DNA of 64,000 bases, taken from the NCBI RefSeq assembly GCF_021608225.1, contig NZ_JAKIJS010000001.1, forward strand, positions 1,240,001 to 1,304,000. Reading direction: 5' to 3'. Shown piece after piece: positions 51,975 through 62,092 of the stretch. Source of the DNA: Pseudalkalibacillus berkeleyi. GTDB taxonomy: Bacteria > Bacillota > Bacilli > Bacillales > Fictibacillaceae. A program made the translations under genes and the position numbers. The first letter of the stretch is position 1. Each line of letters begins with the position of its first letter. Under the pieces are notes generated by a model, which worked only from the letters and a program-made list of their open reading frames with translations, did not search any database and was not told the origin of the DNA.

Positions 51975-53735
51975 TCATTCCTCTTCGAATAACTTTTCTC
52001 CTTTATACAATCTCATCGCAATCGTTGCTAAATGTGGCATTTCCCTTGCTGTTGGTGCGTGTCCTGCAAGATAACGTGTAACCGCTACAATGATTGACTC
52101 TTGCGCTCGTTTGGCAATTTCCGAATCCTCCTGTATCCAATAATCATGTTCGATCATAGCTGCTTCATACATTTGGAAAGAATGAAATTCTGCGTCCTCT
52201 CGTAACAAAGCAAACCCTAAAGTATTAAATAAGCTAGATTTGTCACCATCATTCGCTAAGTAGGATACAACCCAATCTGCCGCATCACTTACTCGATGCT
52301 GTTGATCTAACAATTCTAGTAAATAGGAGGGAGACAAATTCTCATCCTTTATACAAGGCTTTGGTTTTCGTGCTTTTGGCATATTTAAGAATCTATCAAG
52401 GTAAACAGTCATGGCACTGTGAAAAACGGCTCTAGTCAGTTCCACTGTCGTAGATCGGAGTAATGATTGGTGAACTGCATGCGCATGTGTAAATGTATGA
52501 AGCACCGTGATCCAATCACTGAAATCATTCTGCATATGGAATTGAGAGATTCTTTCTGCAGCTGCAAGTGTCACAAGTTGGGCAAGTCGAGCAGGGGATA
52601 CACCTTCTCGTAAAGCTTGATACATAACACTTACGGTTTCTTCAGGAACTCCATTTAATATTTGATTTACAAGCGCATGCTCATCTACATTCGTTCCAAC
52701 TTTAGAACCTTTAATAACATCCGATAAATTTTCAAATACATTGTTTAACGGTTCTACTAGATTGACTGGGGACTGCCAACTATGAGATTCTTCACTACGA
52801 GTAACATCAGCAATTCCCGGTAAAAGTGATGTTAATACATATGGACGGACATGGTCACCAACATGATCCAAAATTTCAAAGGCTTTATTGTGGAAGTCCA
52901 ATGAGTGTCCAGCATTTACATAAAAATGATCCGTGACAGCTGCTAACATCATATTTGCAAGTTCCTCATTCGACCATCCTTGTTCTATAGCAGTCAAAAG
53001 GATACGCTCTGCACCTTGCTGATCTCGAACCTCAAAGCAATGACGGTACCATTTTTGTAATTGTTCCTTTGAATGATTTTTACCTGAATCTAATTGTGGA
53101 AGAGCACCTAATAAGAAGCGTGTGCCCATTCCGGAACTTTCTCTAGCTACATGAACTAATCCTTGGTAAAGTGCGAGTATTTGTCCGGTTCTATCTAACT
53201 TGGGCAAAACATTCGTCATTGCAGTGAGAATCGTTAAACCAGAACGCCACCCACTTTGGCGATGCTTCGTACCAAACTCTACACCTACTGAGACAATTTG
53301 TTGAGGAGAGACTCCTGCTTCAATTAACCCAACTACCGCTTTACCTATGACTAAACTTAAGCTTTGCTCCAAGCCTTCACGTAGCCTTTGCTGTAATTTT
53401 TGGATCGTCGTTTTATTATGGGGGATAGGCGATACAAATACTTCATCTTTATCAATATGGACGGGATATGTAGGTACATCATCAGCCCAAGGATCTAATG
53501 TTCCACCGCTTTTGACATCAAAGCGAGCATGGTGCCAATGACAAGTTAAAATCCCATCACAAAGACTGCCCTGATGTAAAGGAAAGCCCATGTGAGGACA
53601 ACGATTATCGACCGCATGGACTTCACCATCATGTGCGAACACTGCAATAGCATGGCTATCCCCTTTAACAATTTTTGCCCCTTCATTTTCCAATGATTCA
53701 AGTGTACCAACATGAATATGATTCAGCTCACTCAA
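51975..53735 (-). CDS. Rieske [2Fe-2S] domain protein with a large helical C-terminus
   Basis: A 586-residue protein. Residues 1-105 are a Rieske ferredoxin domain with cluster ligands in NRCPHMGFPLHQG (CxH) and LTCHWHHARFD (CxxH). Residues 110-586 are largely helical and unassigned, with the look of a HEAT- or four-helix-repeat scaffold, rich in histidines and acidic residues. This is not a ring-hydroxylating oxygenase, as the usual 2-His-1-carboxylate domain is not seen. TTG 53735 follows AAAGGAGG. The substrate is unknown. Confidence 0.75.
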   Translation of the reverse strand: MSELNHIHVGTLESLENEGAKIVKGDSHAIAVFAHDGEVHAVDNRCPHMGFPLHQGSLCDGILTCHWHHARFDVKSGGTLDPWADDVPTYPVHIDKDEVFVSPIPHNKTTIQKLQQRLREGLEQSLSLVIGKAVVGLIEAGVSPQQIVSVGVEFGTKHRQSGWRSGLTILTAMTNVLPKLDRTGQILALYQGLVHVARESSGMGTRFLLGALPQLDSGKNHSKEQLQKWYRHCFEVRDQQGAERILLTAIEQGWSNEELANMMLAAVTDHFYVNAGHSLDFHNKAFEILDHVGDHVRPYVLTSLLPGIADVTRSEESHSWQSPVNLVEPLNNVFENLSDVIKGSKVGTNVDEHALVNQILNGVPEETVSVMYQALREGVSPARLAQLVTLAAAERISQFHMQNDFSDWITVLHTFTHAHAVHQSLLRSTTVELTRAVFHSAMTVYLDRFLNMPKARKPKPCIKDENLSPSYLLELLDQQHRVSDAADWVVSYLANDGDKSSLFNTLGFALLREDAEFHSFQMYEAAMIEHDYWIQEDSEIAKRAQESIIVAVTRYLAGHAPTAREMPHLATIAMRLYKGEKLFEEE

Positions 53736-53910
53736 TTGAGATACCTCCTTTATTTTCTTACTTATAGTTTACTTTAACGGTTTGTAATCTAAATCCTTCA
53801 TAAGATGAAACTTTCTCTACTTCTAAAGACTGATTCTTGCGTTTCCAATTAATGTATAACAAGGCATGATCATGGAATGCTAACAGAAACAAACCGCAGG
53901 AGCGTTTTCA

Positions 53911-55431
53911 ATGAGCTATCGTAAAAAAGTGAAGAGAAACAATATATCGAGACAATCAGGAAATAATGAACACGCTCCATTCATTCATGAAAAATTAGCT
54001 GACAATATCGATGAGATTCATCACATACTTGGGAACAGTTCTGATTTACAAATTAAAGTTTTCCAAATTGATCCTTCAAATTCGGTTCATGCTAGTTTGG
54101 TTTATTTAAAAGGCTTATCAGAAGAACAGTCCATAGATGATTTCATTGCCACTATTGCTTTACGTAACCAAACAAATATTAAAGAACATTTAGATCAGCT
54201 TCCAATTGGTGACTTAGAGAAGAGTTCTGATTGGGGTTCAGTTATACAATCAATCTTATCTGGTGACCTTGTTTTATTAATAGATGGGATAGACAACGGG
54301 TTTATTTTAGAAACTGACAAACAAAATTTCAGAAGTGTAGAAGAATCTAAGGCTGAACCAGTAGTACGAGGACCGAAGGAATCGTTCACTGAAACACTCG
54401 AAGTAAATGTAGCCATGATACGTAGGAAACTTAAAGACCCAAATCTTCAAATTAAATCTACAAAAATTGGTCGTTCAACCAATACTGATGTTGCTGTATT
54501 ACACCTTAAAGGAATCGCTAATGAAAAAATTGTCCAGGAGGTAAATGATCGGTTAGATCAAATTGATATTGATGGAATTTTCGAAAGCGGAAATATAGAG
54601 GAATTGATTGAAGACAAGACTTTTACGCCTTTCCCGACTATGTTCAATTCAGAAAAACCAGATGTAATCGCTGCGGGTCTACTAGAAGGAAAAATCGCAA
54701 TTATAATAGACGGAACTCCATTTGTACTATTAGTTCCGGCATTATTCATCCAGTTCTTTCAATCAGCTGAAGATTACTACCAAAGATGGGATATTTCTAG
54801 CTTGCTTAGATTACTTAGAGTTTTCAGCTTTTTCATCTCACTATTGGGGCCAGCATTTTATATAGCACTCACGACCTTCCACCATGAGATGCTACCAACG
54901 AATTTATTAATCAGTCTGGCAGCCCAAAGAGAAGGCATACCATTTCCAGCCATATTTGAAGCAATACTGATGGAAGTGACTTTAGAAATTTTGCGAGAAG
55001 CAGGAATACGTCTCCCAGTAGCAGTAGGACAAACCATCTCAATAGTCGGTGCGCTCGTAATAGGTCAAGCTGCGGTAGAAGCTGGCTTCGTTTCACCAGC
55101 AATGGTAATCGTTGTTTCTATAACTGCTATATCTAACTTTATTATCCCGTCTTACAATTTAGCGATATCCATCCGAATTCTTAGGTTTTTGTTTATGTTG
55201 AGTGCAGCTACTTTCGGCTTATATGGAATAGCACTTGGTTTATTTGCTTTATCGCTACACTTATGTAGTCTTCGTTCATTTGGCGTTCCTTACATGTCAC
55301 CACTCGCGCCTTATAATAACCAGGACCAGAAAGATTCATTAATCAGAATGCCACAAAATTATTTGTTTACACGACCGAAACTCATTCAACAAAATAATAC
55401 CGTGCGCCAAAATGCAAAGTCATCTAAGTAA
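53911..55431 (+). CDS. GerA family spore germination protein (subunit A)
   Basis: A 506-residue membrane subunit of a nutrient germinant receptor. A soluble N-terminal part of about 270 residues (GVD-type, with DLVLLIDG) is followed by membrane segments, with the conserved LLTFHHEMLPTNLLISLAAQREGIPFP segment at about 325-350 and ILREAGIRLPVAVGQTISIVGALVIGQAAVEAG next. GCAGGAG precedes the ATG. It forms an operon with the C, D-like and B subunit genes that follow. Confidence 0.9.
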   Translation: MSYRKKVKRNNISRQSGNNEHAPFIHEKLADNIDEIHHILGNSSDLQIKVFQIDPSNSVHASLVYLKGLSEEQSIDDFIATIALRNQTNIKEHLDQLPIGDLEKSSDWGSVIQSILSGDLVLLIDGIDNGFILETDKQNFRSVEESKAEPVVRGPKESFTETLEVNVAMIRRKLKDPNLQIKSTKIGRSTNTDVAVLHLKGIANEKIVQEVNDRLDQIDIDGIFESGNIEELIEDKTFTPFPTMFNSEKPDVIAAGLLEGKIAIIIDGTPFVLLVPALFIQFFQSAEDYYQRWDISSLLRLLRVFSFFISLLGPAFYIALTTFHHEMLPTNLLISLAAQREGIPFPAIFEAILMEVTLEILREAGIRLPVAVGQTISIVGALVIGQAAVEAGFVSPAMVIVVSITAISNFIIPSYNLAISIRILRFLFMLSAATFGLYGIALGLFALSLHLCSLRSFGVPYMSPLAPYNNQDQKDSLIRMPQNYLFTRPKLIQQNNTVRQNAKSSK

Positions 55432-55443
55432 GGGTGATCTCAT

Positions 55444-56643
55444 TTGAAATCTGTAACTTTACTCATCATACTCTGCACATCATGCCTACTTTTAAGTGGG
55501 TGTTGGAATAGCAGGGAATTGAATGAAATAGGAATCGCGGTTGGGTTAGGGATTGATAAAACAGATGATGGACAAATATTACTAACTGTCCAATTAGTCA
55601 ATCCTTCTGAAATTTCCTCTAAACAGAGCAGTGGGACAAGGGCGCCCATTGTCACCTATCAAGAAAAGGGGGATTCCGTATTTGAAGCATTACGAAGAAT
55701 GACCAAAACCGTTCCACGTAAGACCTTTTTCCCACACTTAAGGATGCTCGTCATTGGTGAAAATGTAGCGAAAGAGGGCATGGCGTCTTCCTTAGATCTT
55801 TTAGAACGTGACCAAGAATTCCGTCCGGATTTTTATGTCGTGATTGCACAGGAACATGAAGCACAAGAGATTCTTGAATTATTGGTTCCAGTAGAGAAAA
55901 TAACTGCTCAGAATTTGTTTACTAAACTTGAAACATCTTCTAAAGTTTGGGCACCTACTGTTGCACTTACTTTTGGGAATTTGCTTAACGAGTTCACAAG
56001 TGAAGGCAAACATCCTGTTCTTAGCGGCGTTCACATTCTAGGAGATCAACAAAGTGGGAAGGGGGTGGAAGATTTGCAATCTGTTGACCCATCTACACGA
56101 TTGAAGTATGAAAACTTAGCCGTATTTAAGGGAGATCAACTGAAAGGCTGGTTAAATGAATCCGAAAGCAAAGGTTATAATTACATTACCGGTAATGTGA
56201 AAAGTACAATTGTAAACATTCCATGTAAAGATGACAGTAGCATTTCAATAGAAATATTAAGAACAAAATCTAAAATCAAGAGTGATCTTAACAAAAATCA
56301 ACCTGCGATTGATATAAAGTTAAAAGCAACAGGAAACGTGGGAGAAGTAGAATGTCCGATTGATTTACAAAAATCCGACACGATAAAAAAATTAGAAAAA
56401 CAAACCGAGAAAGATATAAAAAAACAAATGCAGAATTCTCTTAAAGTTGCACAGGACACATTTCAGTTAGACATATTCGGCTTCGGCGAAGAGTTCCATC
56501 GAAAGGAACCAAAGTATTGGGCCACTGTAAAGTCAGATTGGGATCAAACGTTCACAGACTTACCTGTACGTATAGAGGTCGATGTTCAAATTCGACAAAC
56601 GGGTAGGAGAAGCAATTCATACATTAATAATTTAAAGGAGTAA
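55444..56643 (+). CDS. Ger(x)C family germination lipoprotein (subunit C)
   Basis: A 399-residue lipoprotein with signal peptide SCLLLSGCWNSRELNEIG, C about residue 19 being the lipid-modified residue; the CWNSRELNE start is typical of GerAC/GerKC. The following domain GIDKTDDGQILLTVQLVNPSE is the conserved N-terminal part. The start is TTG 55444 behind AAGGGTGA. It anchors the receptor in the spore inner membrane. Confidence 0.9.
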   Translation: MKSVTLLIILCTSCLLLSGCWNSRELNEIGIAVGLGIDKTDDGQILLTVQLVNPSEISSKQSSGTRAPIVTYQEKGDSVFEALRRMTKTVPRKTFFPHLRMLVIGENVAKEGMASSLDLLERDQEFRPDFYVVIAQEHEAQEILELLVPVEKITAQNLFTKLETSSKVWAPTVALTFGNLLNEFTSEGKHPVLSGVHILGDQQSGKGVEDLQSVDPSTRLKYENLAVFKGDQLKGWLNESESKGYNYITGNVKSTIVNIPCKDDSSISIEILRTKSKIKSDLNKNQPAIDIKLKATGNVGEVECPIDLQKSDTIKKLEKQTEKDIKKQMQNSLKVAQDTFQLDIFGFGEEFHRKEPKYWATVKSDWDQTFTDLPVRIEVDVQIRQTGRRSNSYINNLKE

Positions 56644-56649
56644 TCTTGC

Positions 56650-56883
56650 ATGTGGACAATACTAGGGATTTCGCTCGTGTTATTTCTAATTGTAGGAATG
56701 GATGGAATTCCACTATGGAAGAAGAAAGATAGGAAAGGACTCATTGTGTTTATTTCAGTGTTAAGTATTGGGGCTAGTCTTCTGTTATACCAAAGTGTTG
56801 GGTTCACCATCCCAACACCACTACATTGGATTAAAACGATTCTATATCCAATCACGGAATCGTTTTACCCATTATTCAAATAA
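56650..56883 (+). CDS. small two-helix protein, candidate germinant-receptor D subunit
   Basis: A 77-residue protein with two transmembrane segments (about 3-18, ILGISLVLFLIVGM, and 28-48) joined by a basic loop. It lies between the C and B subunit genes, 6 bases after the former. Some Bacillus germination operons encode such 2-TM D subunits that modulate receptor activity. The role is inferred from location and topology. TAAAGGAG precedes the ATG. Confidence 0.7.
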   Translation: MWTILGISLVLFLIVGMDGIPLWKKKDRKGLIVFISVLSIGASLLLYQSVGFTIPTPLHWIKTILYPITESFYPLFK

Positions 56884-56898
56884 GGAAGGAGTAAGGAT

Positions 56899-57996
56899 AT
56901 GATTGAGAAGGGGAAAATAAGCGTTCGTCAGTTTACGATACTAGTTCTCTTTTATACAATCGGAACAACCATTCTGGTCATTCCATCTATCCTTACTTCA
57001 AACGCAAAGCAGGATGTCTGGATTGGTGGACTAGTCGGATTATGTTTTGGAGCTTTGGTTATTCCTTTATACTTCGGTCTTGCAAAAAAATATCCAAGTA
57101 AGAATTTCGCTCAAATTCTTGAAATTACATTAGGTAAGTGGGTAGGGAAATCATGTTCTATCCTTTACTTTTTCACATTTGTATTATTACTTTGTGTATT
57201 TGTATTGAGAGATATTGGTGACTTTATGGTGACAGTCATGATGGTTGAGACACCGATACAAGCTATACATATTTCATTTCTTATCGTGGTCATTTTTTCT
57301 GTCCGCTTAGGCCTTGAAGCTTTTGCTCGAGCTGCAGAACTGTTCCTTCCTTGGGTCATTTTACTATACATCGTTTTAGTTTTTACAATTGCACCTCAAA
57401 TTGATTTGCGATTTGCTCAACCGGTATTAGAGCAAGGGGTCAAGCCTGTACTGTTGGCTGGTTTCTCTTTTCTGACGTTCCCTTTTTTAGAACTCGTGAT
57501 CTTCTTGATGATCATCCCCTATGTAAATATCCCTAATAAGACCGGACGTGGATTATTCATCGGAATAACATTTGGTGGAGTTAGTTTGATTATCATATCA
57601 ATGCTCTCCATACTTGTGGTTGGCGTTGAAGAGACCTCTGAAAGCATTTACTCTAGTTATGACCTAGCCAAACAAATTAATATAGGCGGGATCTTCCAAA
57701 GGGTGGAAGCAATGATGGCTTTTATTTGGTTTACAACTGTGTTTATGAAGCTTACGATTTTGACATATGTCGCGTCTCTAGGACTGGCCCAAACGTTCGG
57801 AATAGATGATTACAAAATTCTCACGTTACCTTTAGGCCTACTCATGTATGTTCTATCTATTAATATATTTCCAAACGTTGCGTTCTTAATTGAATTTACT
57901 GAAACAATGCAAATTTATGTCTTACTATATGGATTTGTTCTCCCATTGTTTTTATGGTTCATATCACTCATCCGGAAAGACACTTCAGCTCTGTAA
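56899..57996 (+). CDS. GerAB/ArcD-like germination permease (subunit B)
   Basis: A 365-residue membrane protein with ten hydrophobic segments, of the amino-acid permease-like GerAB/GerKB family. GKISVRQFTILVLFYTIGTTILVIPS at its start and PFLELVIFLMIIPYVN in the middle are typical. It probably senses the germinant. AAGGAAGGAG precedes the ATG. Operon order here is A, C, D-like, B, rather than the commoner A-B-C. Confidence 0.9.
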   Translation: MIEKGKISVRQFTILVLFYTIGTTILVIPSILTSNAKQDVWIGGLVGLCFGALVIPLYFGLAKKYPSKNFAQILEITLGKWVGKSCSILYFFTFVLLLCVFVLRDIGDFMVTVMMVETPIQAIHISFLIVVIFSVRLGLEAFARAAELFLPWVILLYIVLVFTIAPQIDLRFAQPVLEQGVKPVLLAGFSFLTFPFLELVIFLMIIPYVNIPNKTGRGLFIGITFGGVSLIIISMLSILVVGVEETSESIYSSYDLAKQINIGGIFQRVEAMMAFIWFTTVFMKLTILTYVASLGLAQTFGIDDYKILTLPLGLLMYVLSINIFPNVAFLIEFTETMQIYVLLYGFVLPLFLWFISLIRKDTSAL

Positions 57997-58004
57997 AATA
58001 TTCA

Positions 58005-59069
58005 TTACCTACGTTGGAAAAAGGCTTTATTAGTCAATACTGCCAAACTTAGTTTTTCAAGAGATTTACAATAATGATGTTCAATACTTCCGTTCACTTC
58101 TTTAGAGATTGGTTGCAGTTCATCATTTATATCCATGTCTTTAAACCAATCTTCATAGCCTGGTGCATCATGAATGATGTCTGGCCATGCATATTTTAAT
58201 TGGGGACTAAATAGCTTAGATACACCTTCCTTCAAATTGCAATCTTGTATGTGAGGATTATAGATTCTTCCTGGAAACGATTCAGACACGTCATTGAATA
58301 TGTGAGGCCAATAATCCTTCCGAGATCCTGTATGCCTTTGTTCCAATGCCCAGTAATAAACGTTGTTTAAATGTTTAGGTTGATGAAACAATATAGAATA
58401 TAACTTCTTCCCAATCTTAATTCGCTCTTGGATTCGTTCGAAGTTGTGTACAACTTGACCATATAAATCACAATGACCATTGGAAGAGAAAATAGATGGG
58501 AATAGAATAACGTTCAAGTTAAACCATTCCTGCAAAGTAAATGCCGGTTTGTTCATAACCTTGTTCTGATAGTAATCATTTTGGATGATTCTTGATTCAA
58601 TATACATTTGTTCATTAATAATTAACCCCATTGTTAGTCGTGCTGAATCACCTGCATCCCAAAATTGCATCCAAATATTCTCCATAAATTGTGATATATG
58701 TATATGCGGTAACAAGAAGAACATTGGCTGTTCTCGATGCTTGCTCAATTCATAAAGTAACAATTGTGGGTAGGCGTCTTGAAAAATCAACCAATTACCT
58801 CGCTCAAGCCACATAAACAGGTCTTTACGCTCCTTTTCTGACAATAACCTAGGCAGGAATTCCCCTTTTAAATCTGTCATGTTCCAACCAGCATTTCTTG
58901 AAACCATATGAGCTAGAAACGCCCAGTGAATTTCTCTATTATTGTTATAAAAATGCAAATAAGCCATTGTTCGCGTGACATTATTGGTGTTAAAGTGTTC
59001 GGTCTGTTCCTTTATTCTCTTAATGATTTCTACATGCTCCTTATTTAAGGTCACTTTATCCCTAGACAT
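58005..59069 (-). CDS. DUF2515 family protein (YppC-like)
   Basis: A 354-residue soluble protein. The start (KEQTEHFNTNNVTRTMAYLHFY, then HWAFLAHMVSRNAGWNMTDL) is that of the DUF2515/YppC family restricted mostly to Bacillales, of unknown function. AAAGGAG stands 10 bases before the ATG. It is divergent from sqhC and convergent with the ger operon. Confidence 0.82.
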   Translation of the reverse strand: MSRDKVTLNKEHVEIIKRIKEQTEHFNTNNVTRTMAYLHFYNNNREIHWAFLAHMVSRNAGWNMTDLKGEFLPRLLSEKERKDLFMWLERGNWLIFQDAYPQLLLYELSKHREQPMFFLLPHIHISQFMENIWMQFWDAGDSARLTMGLIINEQMYIESRIIQNDYYQNKVMNKPAFTLQEWFNLNVILFPSIFSSNGHCDLYGQVVHNFERIQERIKIGKKLYSILFHQPKHLNNVYYWALEQRHTGSRKDYWPHIFNDVSESFPGRIYNPHIQDCNLKEGVSKLFSPQLKYAWPDIIHDAPGYEDWFKDMDINDELQPISKEVNGSIEHHYCKSLEKLSLAVLTNKAFFQRR

Positions 59070-59142
59070 ACATAACCACTCCTTTCCACGTCTTCAATGT
59101 AGGACTTTTGAATATGTATGTTGAGGGGAGGTTGATTCGTTT

Positions 59143-61023
59143 ATGGAATCTGTTGATCGAGAAATACAGAGGATTGTTTCTGTGCTAATGAGGAGTCAAA
59201 CATATGACGGATCGTGGAAGTACGCATTTGAGACAGGTATCATTACTGATGCGTATACCATCATATTATTAAGAATGCTTAACATAAATGACGAGCAATT
59301 CATTCAATCATTAAAGAACCGTATTTTACACAAACAAACAAATGAAGGTGTCTGGAAATTATTTAGAGACCAACCAAAAGGAGATTTATCATCTACAATT
59401 GTAGCCTACAATGCTTTATTGTTTTCAGGGTATATCTCACAAAATGACGACTGTCTTAAGAATGCACGTGCGTTTATCATTGAAGAAGGTGGCATTGATA
59501 AAGCAGAAACCTTCACGAAAATACTATTAGCCATCACTGGTCAATATGATTGGTCTGGCATTATACAAATCCCTATAGAAATTATGCTCTTTTCTCAGAA
59601 AGCCCCGTTATCGTTTTATGATTTTTCAGTATTCGGTCGTGCGAATATAGCTCCCATTCTCATCCTTCAACATATGAAATATCAAAAGAAAATGAGCATG
59701 ACACCTGATTTGACGCATTTGTTTGTAGAAGATCCAAGTCCGCGGGAAGACTGTATGAAAGCAGAGTGGAGAAATGTAATATCAATTTTCCAAACCCAAT
59801 TAGAGAAAATGAAAGATACACCGAAAAAGCTCAAGAGCAGAAGCTTACGAGCAGCTGAACAATATATATTGAAAAGAATTGAACCAGATGGAACGCTTTT
59901 AAGCTACTACAGTGCAACTTTTTTCATGATTGTGGCATTCCTTGCACTAGAATATCCGGTGAACCATCCATTAATCAATAAGGCGATCAAAGGGATATTT
60001 AGTATGTCTCAAATGGTTGAAGGGACAACACATATGCAGTACACAACTGCAAATGTGTGGAATACGTCACTCATTAGTGACACGATGCAATTGGCAGGTA
60101 TTCCTTATTCGAATCCATCCATTGCTCATGCTAATCAGTACCTACTGTCCAAGCAACATTCCTTGTTTGGTGATTGGGTATTGAAAAACCCCACAAATAT
60201 GCCTGGTGGATGGGGATTCTCAAACATTAATACAATCAATCCTGATGTAGATGATACGACAGCTAGTCTTCGCGCAATCCGTTCATTAACAGCAGATAAC
60301 CCACTTTACCAAAGTGCTTGGAAGCGGGGGCTTAAGTGGGTCCTATCCATGCAAAACAAGGATGGAGGATGGCCAGCATTTGAAAGAGGCGTCAATAAAA
60401 AGTGGTTAGCACTTACTCCCGTCCAAGGTGCCGAATACTTATTGTTGGATCCTTCTACAGCTGATTTAACCGGAAGAACCCTTGAATTTTTGGGCAATTA
60501 TACACATTTAAACAAGAATCATCCTTCCATGAAGAAAGGACTAAAATGGTTAGTTGAACATCAAAGAGATGATGGCTCGTGGTATGGAAGGTGGGGGATT
60601 TGTTATATATATGGGACGTGGGCAGCATTAACAGGTATGAATGCGTGTGGTAGGGGGTTAGAGGACCCTAACGTACAACGTGCAGTCCAGTGGTTACAGT
60701 CCATCCAGAACGAAGACGGGGGCTGGGGTGAATCGTGTAATAGTGATATTCAGAGAAAATACGTACCCCTTGGCGAGAGTACTTTGACACACACTGCTTG
60801 GGCTGTCGATGCGCTTGTAGCGGTTTCGGATCAACCGACTAAAGAAATCAATCGTGGAATTCAATTTCTCACTTCACAAGGTGCAAATAATGATTGGACA
60901 GAGTTGTATCCAAAAGGGCAAGGTATGGCAGCTGGATTTTATATCCATTATGAAAGCTATCGATACATTTGGCCATTGATGGCATTGAGTCATTACAAAA
61001 ACAAGTATGACGATATTAAATAG
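59143..61023 (+). CDS. sqhC: squalene-hopene/tetraprenyl-beta-curcumene cyclase (sporulenol synthase)
   Basis: A 626-residue terpene cyclase. The acid motif DxDD is present in NPDVDDTTASLRAIR near residue 370. Multiple QW repeats are visible: QNKDGGWPAF, QRDDGSWYGRWG, QNEDGGWGESC. In Bacillus subtilis the enzyme makes the C35 spore lipid sporulenol. GGGGAGG precedes the ATG. Its 3' end overlaps the convergent next gene by 8 bases. Confidence 0.92.
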   Translation: MESVDREIQRIVSVLMRSQTYDGSWKYAFETGIITDAYTIILLRMLNINDEQFIQSLKNRILHKQTNEGVWKLFRDQPKGDLSSTIVAYNALLFSGYISQNDDCLKNARAFIIEEGGIDKAETFTKILLAITGQYDWSGIIQIPIEIMLFSQKAPLSFYDFSVFGRANIAPILILQHMKYQKKMSMTPDLTHLFVEDPSPREDCMKAEWRNVISIFQTQLEKMKDTPKKLKSRSLRAAEQYILKRIEPDGTLLSYYSATFFMIVAFLALEYPVNHPLINKAIKGIFSMSQMVEGTTHMQYTTANVWNTSLISDTMQLAGIPYSNPSIAHANQYLLSKQHSLFGDWVLKNPTNMPGGWGFSNINTINPDVDDTTASLRAIRSLTADNPLYQSAWKRGLKWVLSMQNKDGGWPAFERGVNKKWLALTPVQGAEYLLLDPSTADLTGRTLEFLGNYTHLNKNHPSMKKGLKWLVEHQRDDGSWYGRWGICYIYGTWAALTGMNACGRGLEDPNVQRAVQWLQSIQNEDGGWGESCNSDIQRKYVPLGESTLTHTAWAVDALVAVSDQPTKEINRGIQFLTSQGANNDWTELYPKGQGMAAGFYIHYESYRYIWPLMALSHYKNKYDDIK

Positions 61024-61615
61024 ACGATAACCATACACCATTTGGATCCTTTGAGTTTTGAACTTTGATACCCGTCATCCTCACATTGGTAATTGAAGGT
61101 ATAGCACCTTTCTTTGACTCGAGTACATCTGGGTTTAGTGAAAAAATCTTGTAAAAAGTATCATCTAATTCCATCTCTTTTGTTTGAACTTTCATATTTT
61201 CTATAATTGTAAGGTCAGAGGCTTCTAATACGTCTGGATGTGTTTGCAGTTCTACTCTGAATCCATAAGGCGTTGAGATGAATGTTCTTCTTTCACCAAT
61301 GTTAACATCCCATCCAATCGCATCAACCTTACGGCAAATTTGGTCGTGTTCCTTATCCGTCTTTATCAATCCTATATGATCGAACATGACCTTCTTCCCG
61401 TAACCAAAGGTAATATTCACATTACCTTTTCTCATTTCTATGATTCGAAATAGAATGCCTTTCTCCCTGAAATCATCCCAAGAGAGTGGTGGATCAAAAG
61501 ACTGGAAATTGCCTTCGAATTTTCCTAGCCTTTGATAAACTTCAAACCCTTGGCTTTCATAATACCTTTCTGTTTCCTCTAAAAATGGCGTCCAGTAATG
61601 GTAATGAAACAGCAT
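61016..61615 (-). CDS. hypothetical VOC/glyoxalase-like protein
   Basis: A 199-residue protein beginning MLFHYHYWTPFLEETERYYE. HYHYWTPFLEETERYYESQGF resembles the first strand-helix of a VOC fold; VMFDHIGLIKTDKEHDQIC and STPYGFRVELQTHP recall the second half with a H...E metal pair. Assignment is tentative. GGAGG precedes the ATG. It is next to sqhC in several features but nothing links it functionally. Confidence 0.55.
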   Translation of the reverse strand: MLFHYHYWTPFLEETERYYESQGFEVYQRLGKFEGNFQSFDPPLSWDDFREKGILFRIIEMRKGNVNITFGYGKKVMFDHIGLIKTDKEHDQICRKVDAIGWDVNIGERRTFISTPYGFRVELQTHPDVLEASDLTIIENMKVQTKEMELDDTFYKIFSLNPDVLESKKGAIPSITNVRMTGIKVQNSKDPNGVWLSSI

Positions 61616-61765
61616 AGCGACCTCCTTGAATGATGTTTTAATTCCATTCTATCAAAGTTAAATTTTTACAACAAATCTAACATTCTTTCAAACTGGATTA
61701 CAAAAAAGGTTGCTTTATTACCGGGAGTGTAGTGTATAATCATAACTAGGAAAAATTTCATACAT

Positions 61766-61940
61766 ACGAGAATTGGTGTCTTTATCATTAAAGACTTAAT
61801 AGGGAAGTTGGTGAAAGTCCAACGCGGTCCCGCCACTGTAATTGGGAGTGATTTGCAAATAGCCACTGTACTACTTATGTACGGGAAGGCGCAGATTACA
61901 ATGACCAAAAGCCAGGAGACCTGCCAGTTCTGTAAGCACT
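61766..61940 (+). ncRNA. cobalamin (B12) riboswitch
   Basis: The conserved elements appear in order: GGTG (61774), AATAGGGAA (61798), TGAAAGTCCAACGCGGTCCC, GCCACTGTAA, and the B12 box AAGCCAGGAGACCTGCC (61911). It lies upstream of btuF and presumably represses the operon when adenosylcobalamin is plentiful. A short open frame at 61808-61990 crosses it and is rejected. Confidence 0.95.
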
Positions 61941-62008
61941 TACAAACCTACGCGGATAGGAAGGTGTGTCACGTGATTTTCGATTGTTAATTTCGGAGAC
62001 TCAAGCGG

Positions 62009-62042
62009 CATCTTCATGTTCTATCGTGGAGATGTTTTTTAT
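62009..62042 (+). terminator. expression-platform terminator of the B12 riboswitch
   Basis: CATCTTCATG (62009-62018) / CGTGGAGATG (62025-62034), 10-bp stem with two wobbles, then TTTTTT. It likely forms when B12 is bound. Confidence 0.85.
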
Positions 62043-62092
62043 TTGCTTCAATGTATCAAACGTTTCTATTATTCAATCAGGAGGCTTTTTTG

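Noticed and set aside
61808-61990. 60-residue open frame
   Set aside because: It lies in the conserved core of the cobalamin riboswitch and has no ribosome binding site.
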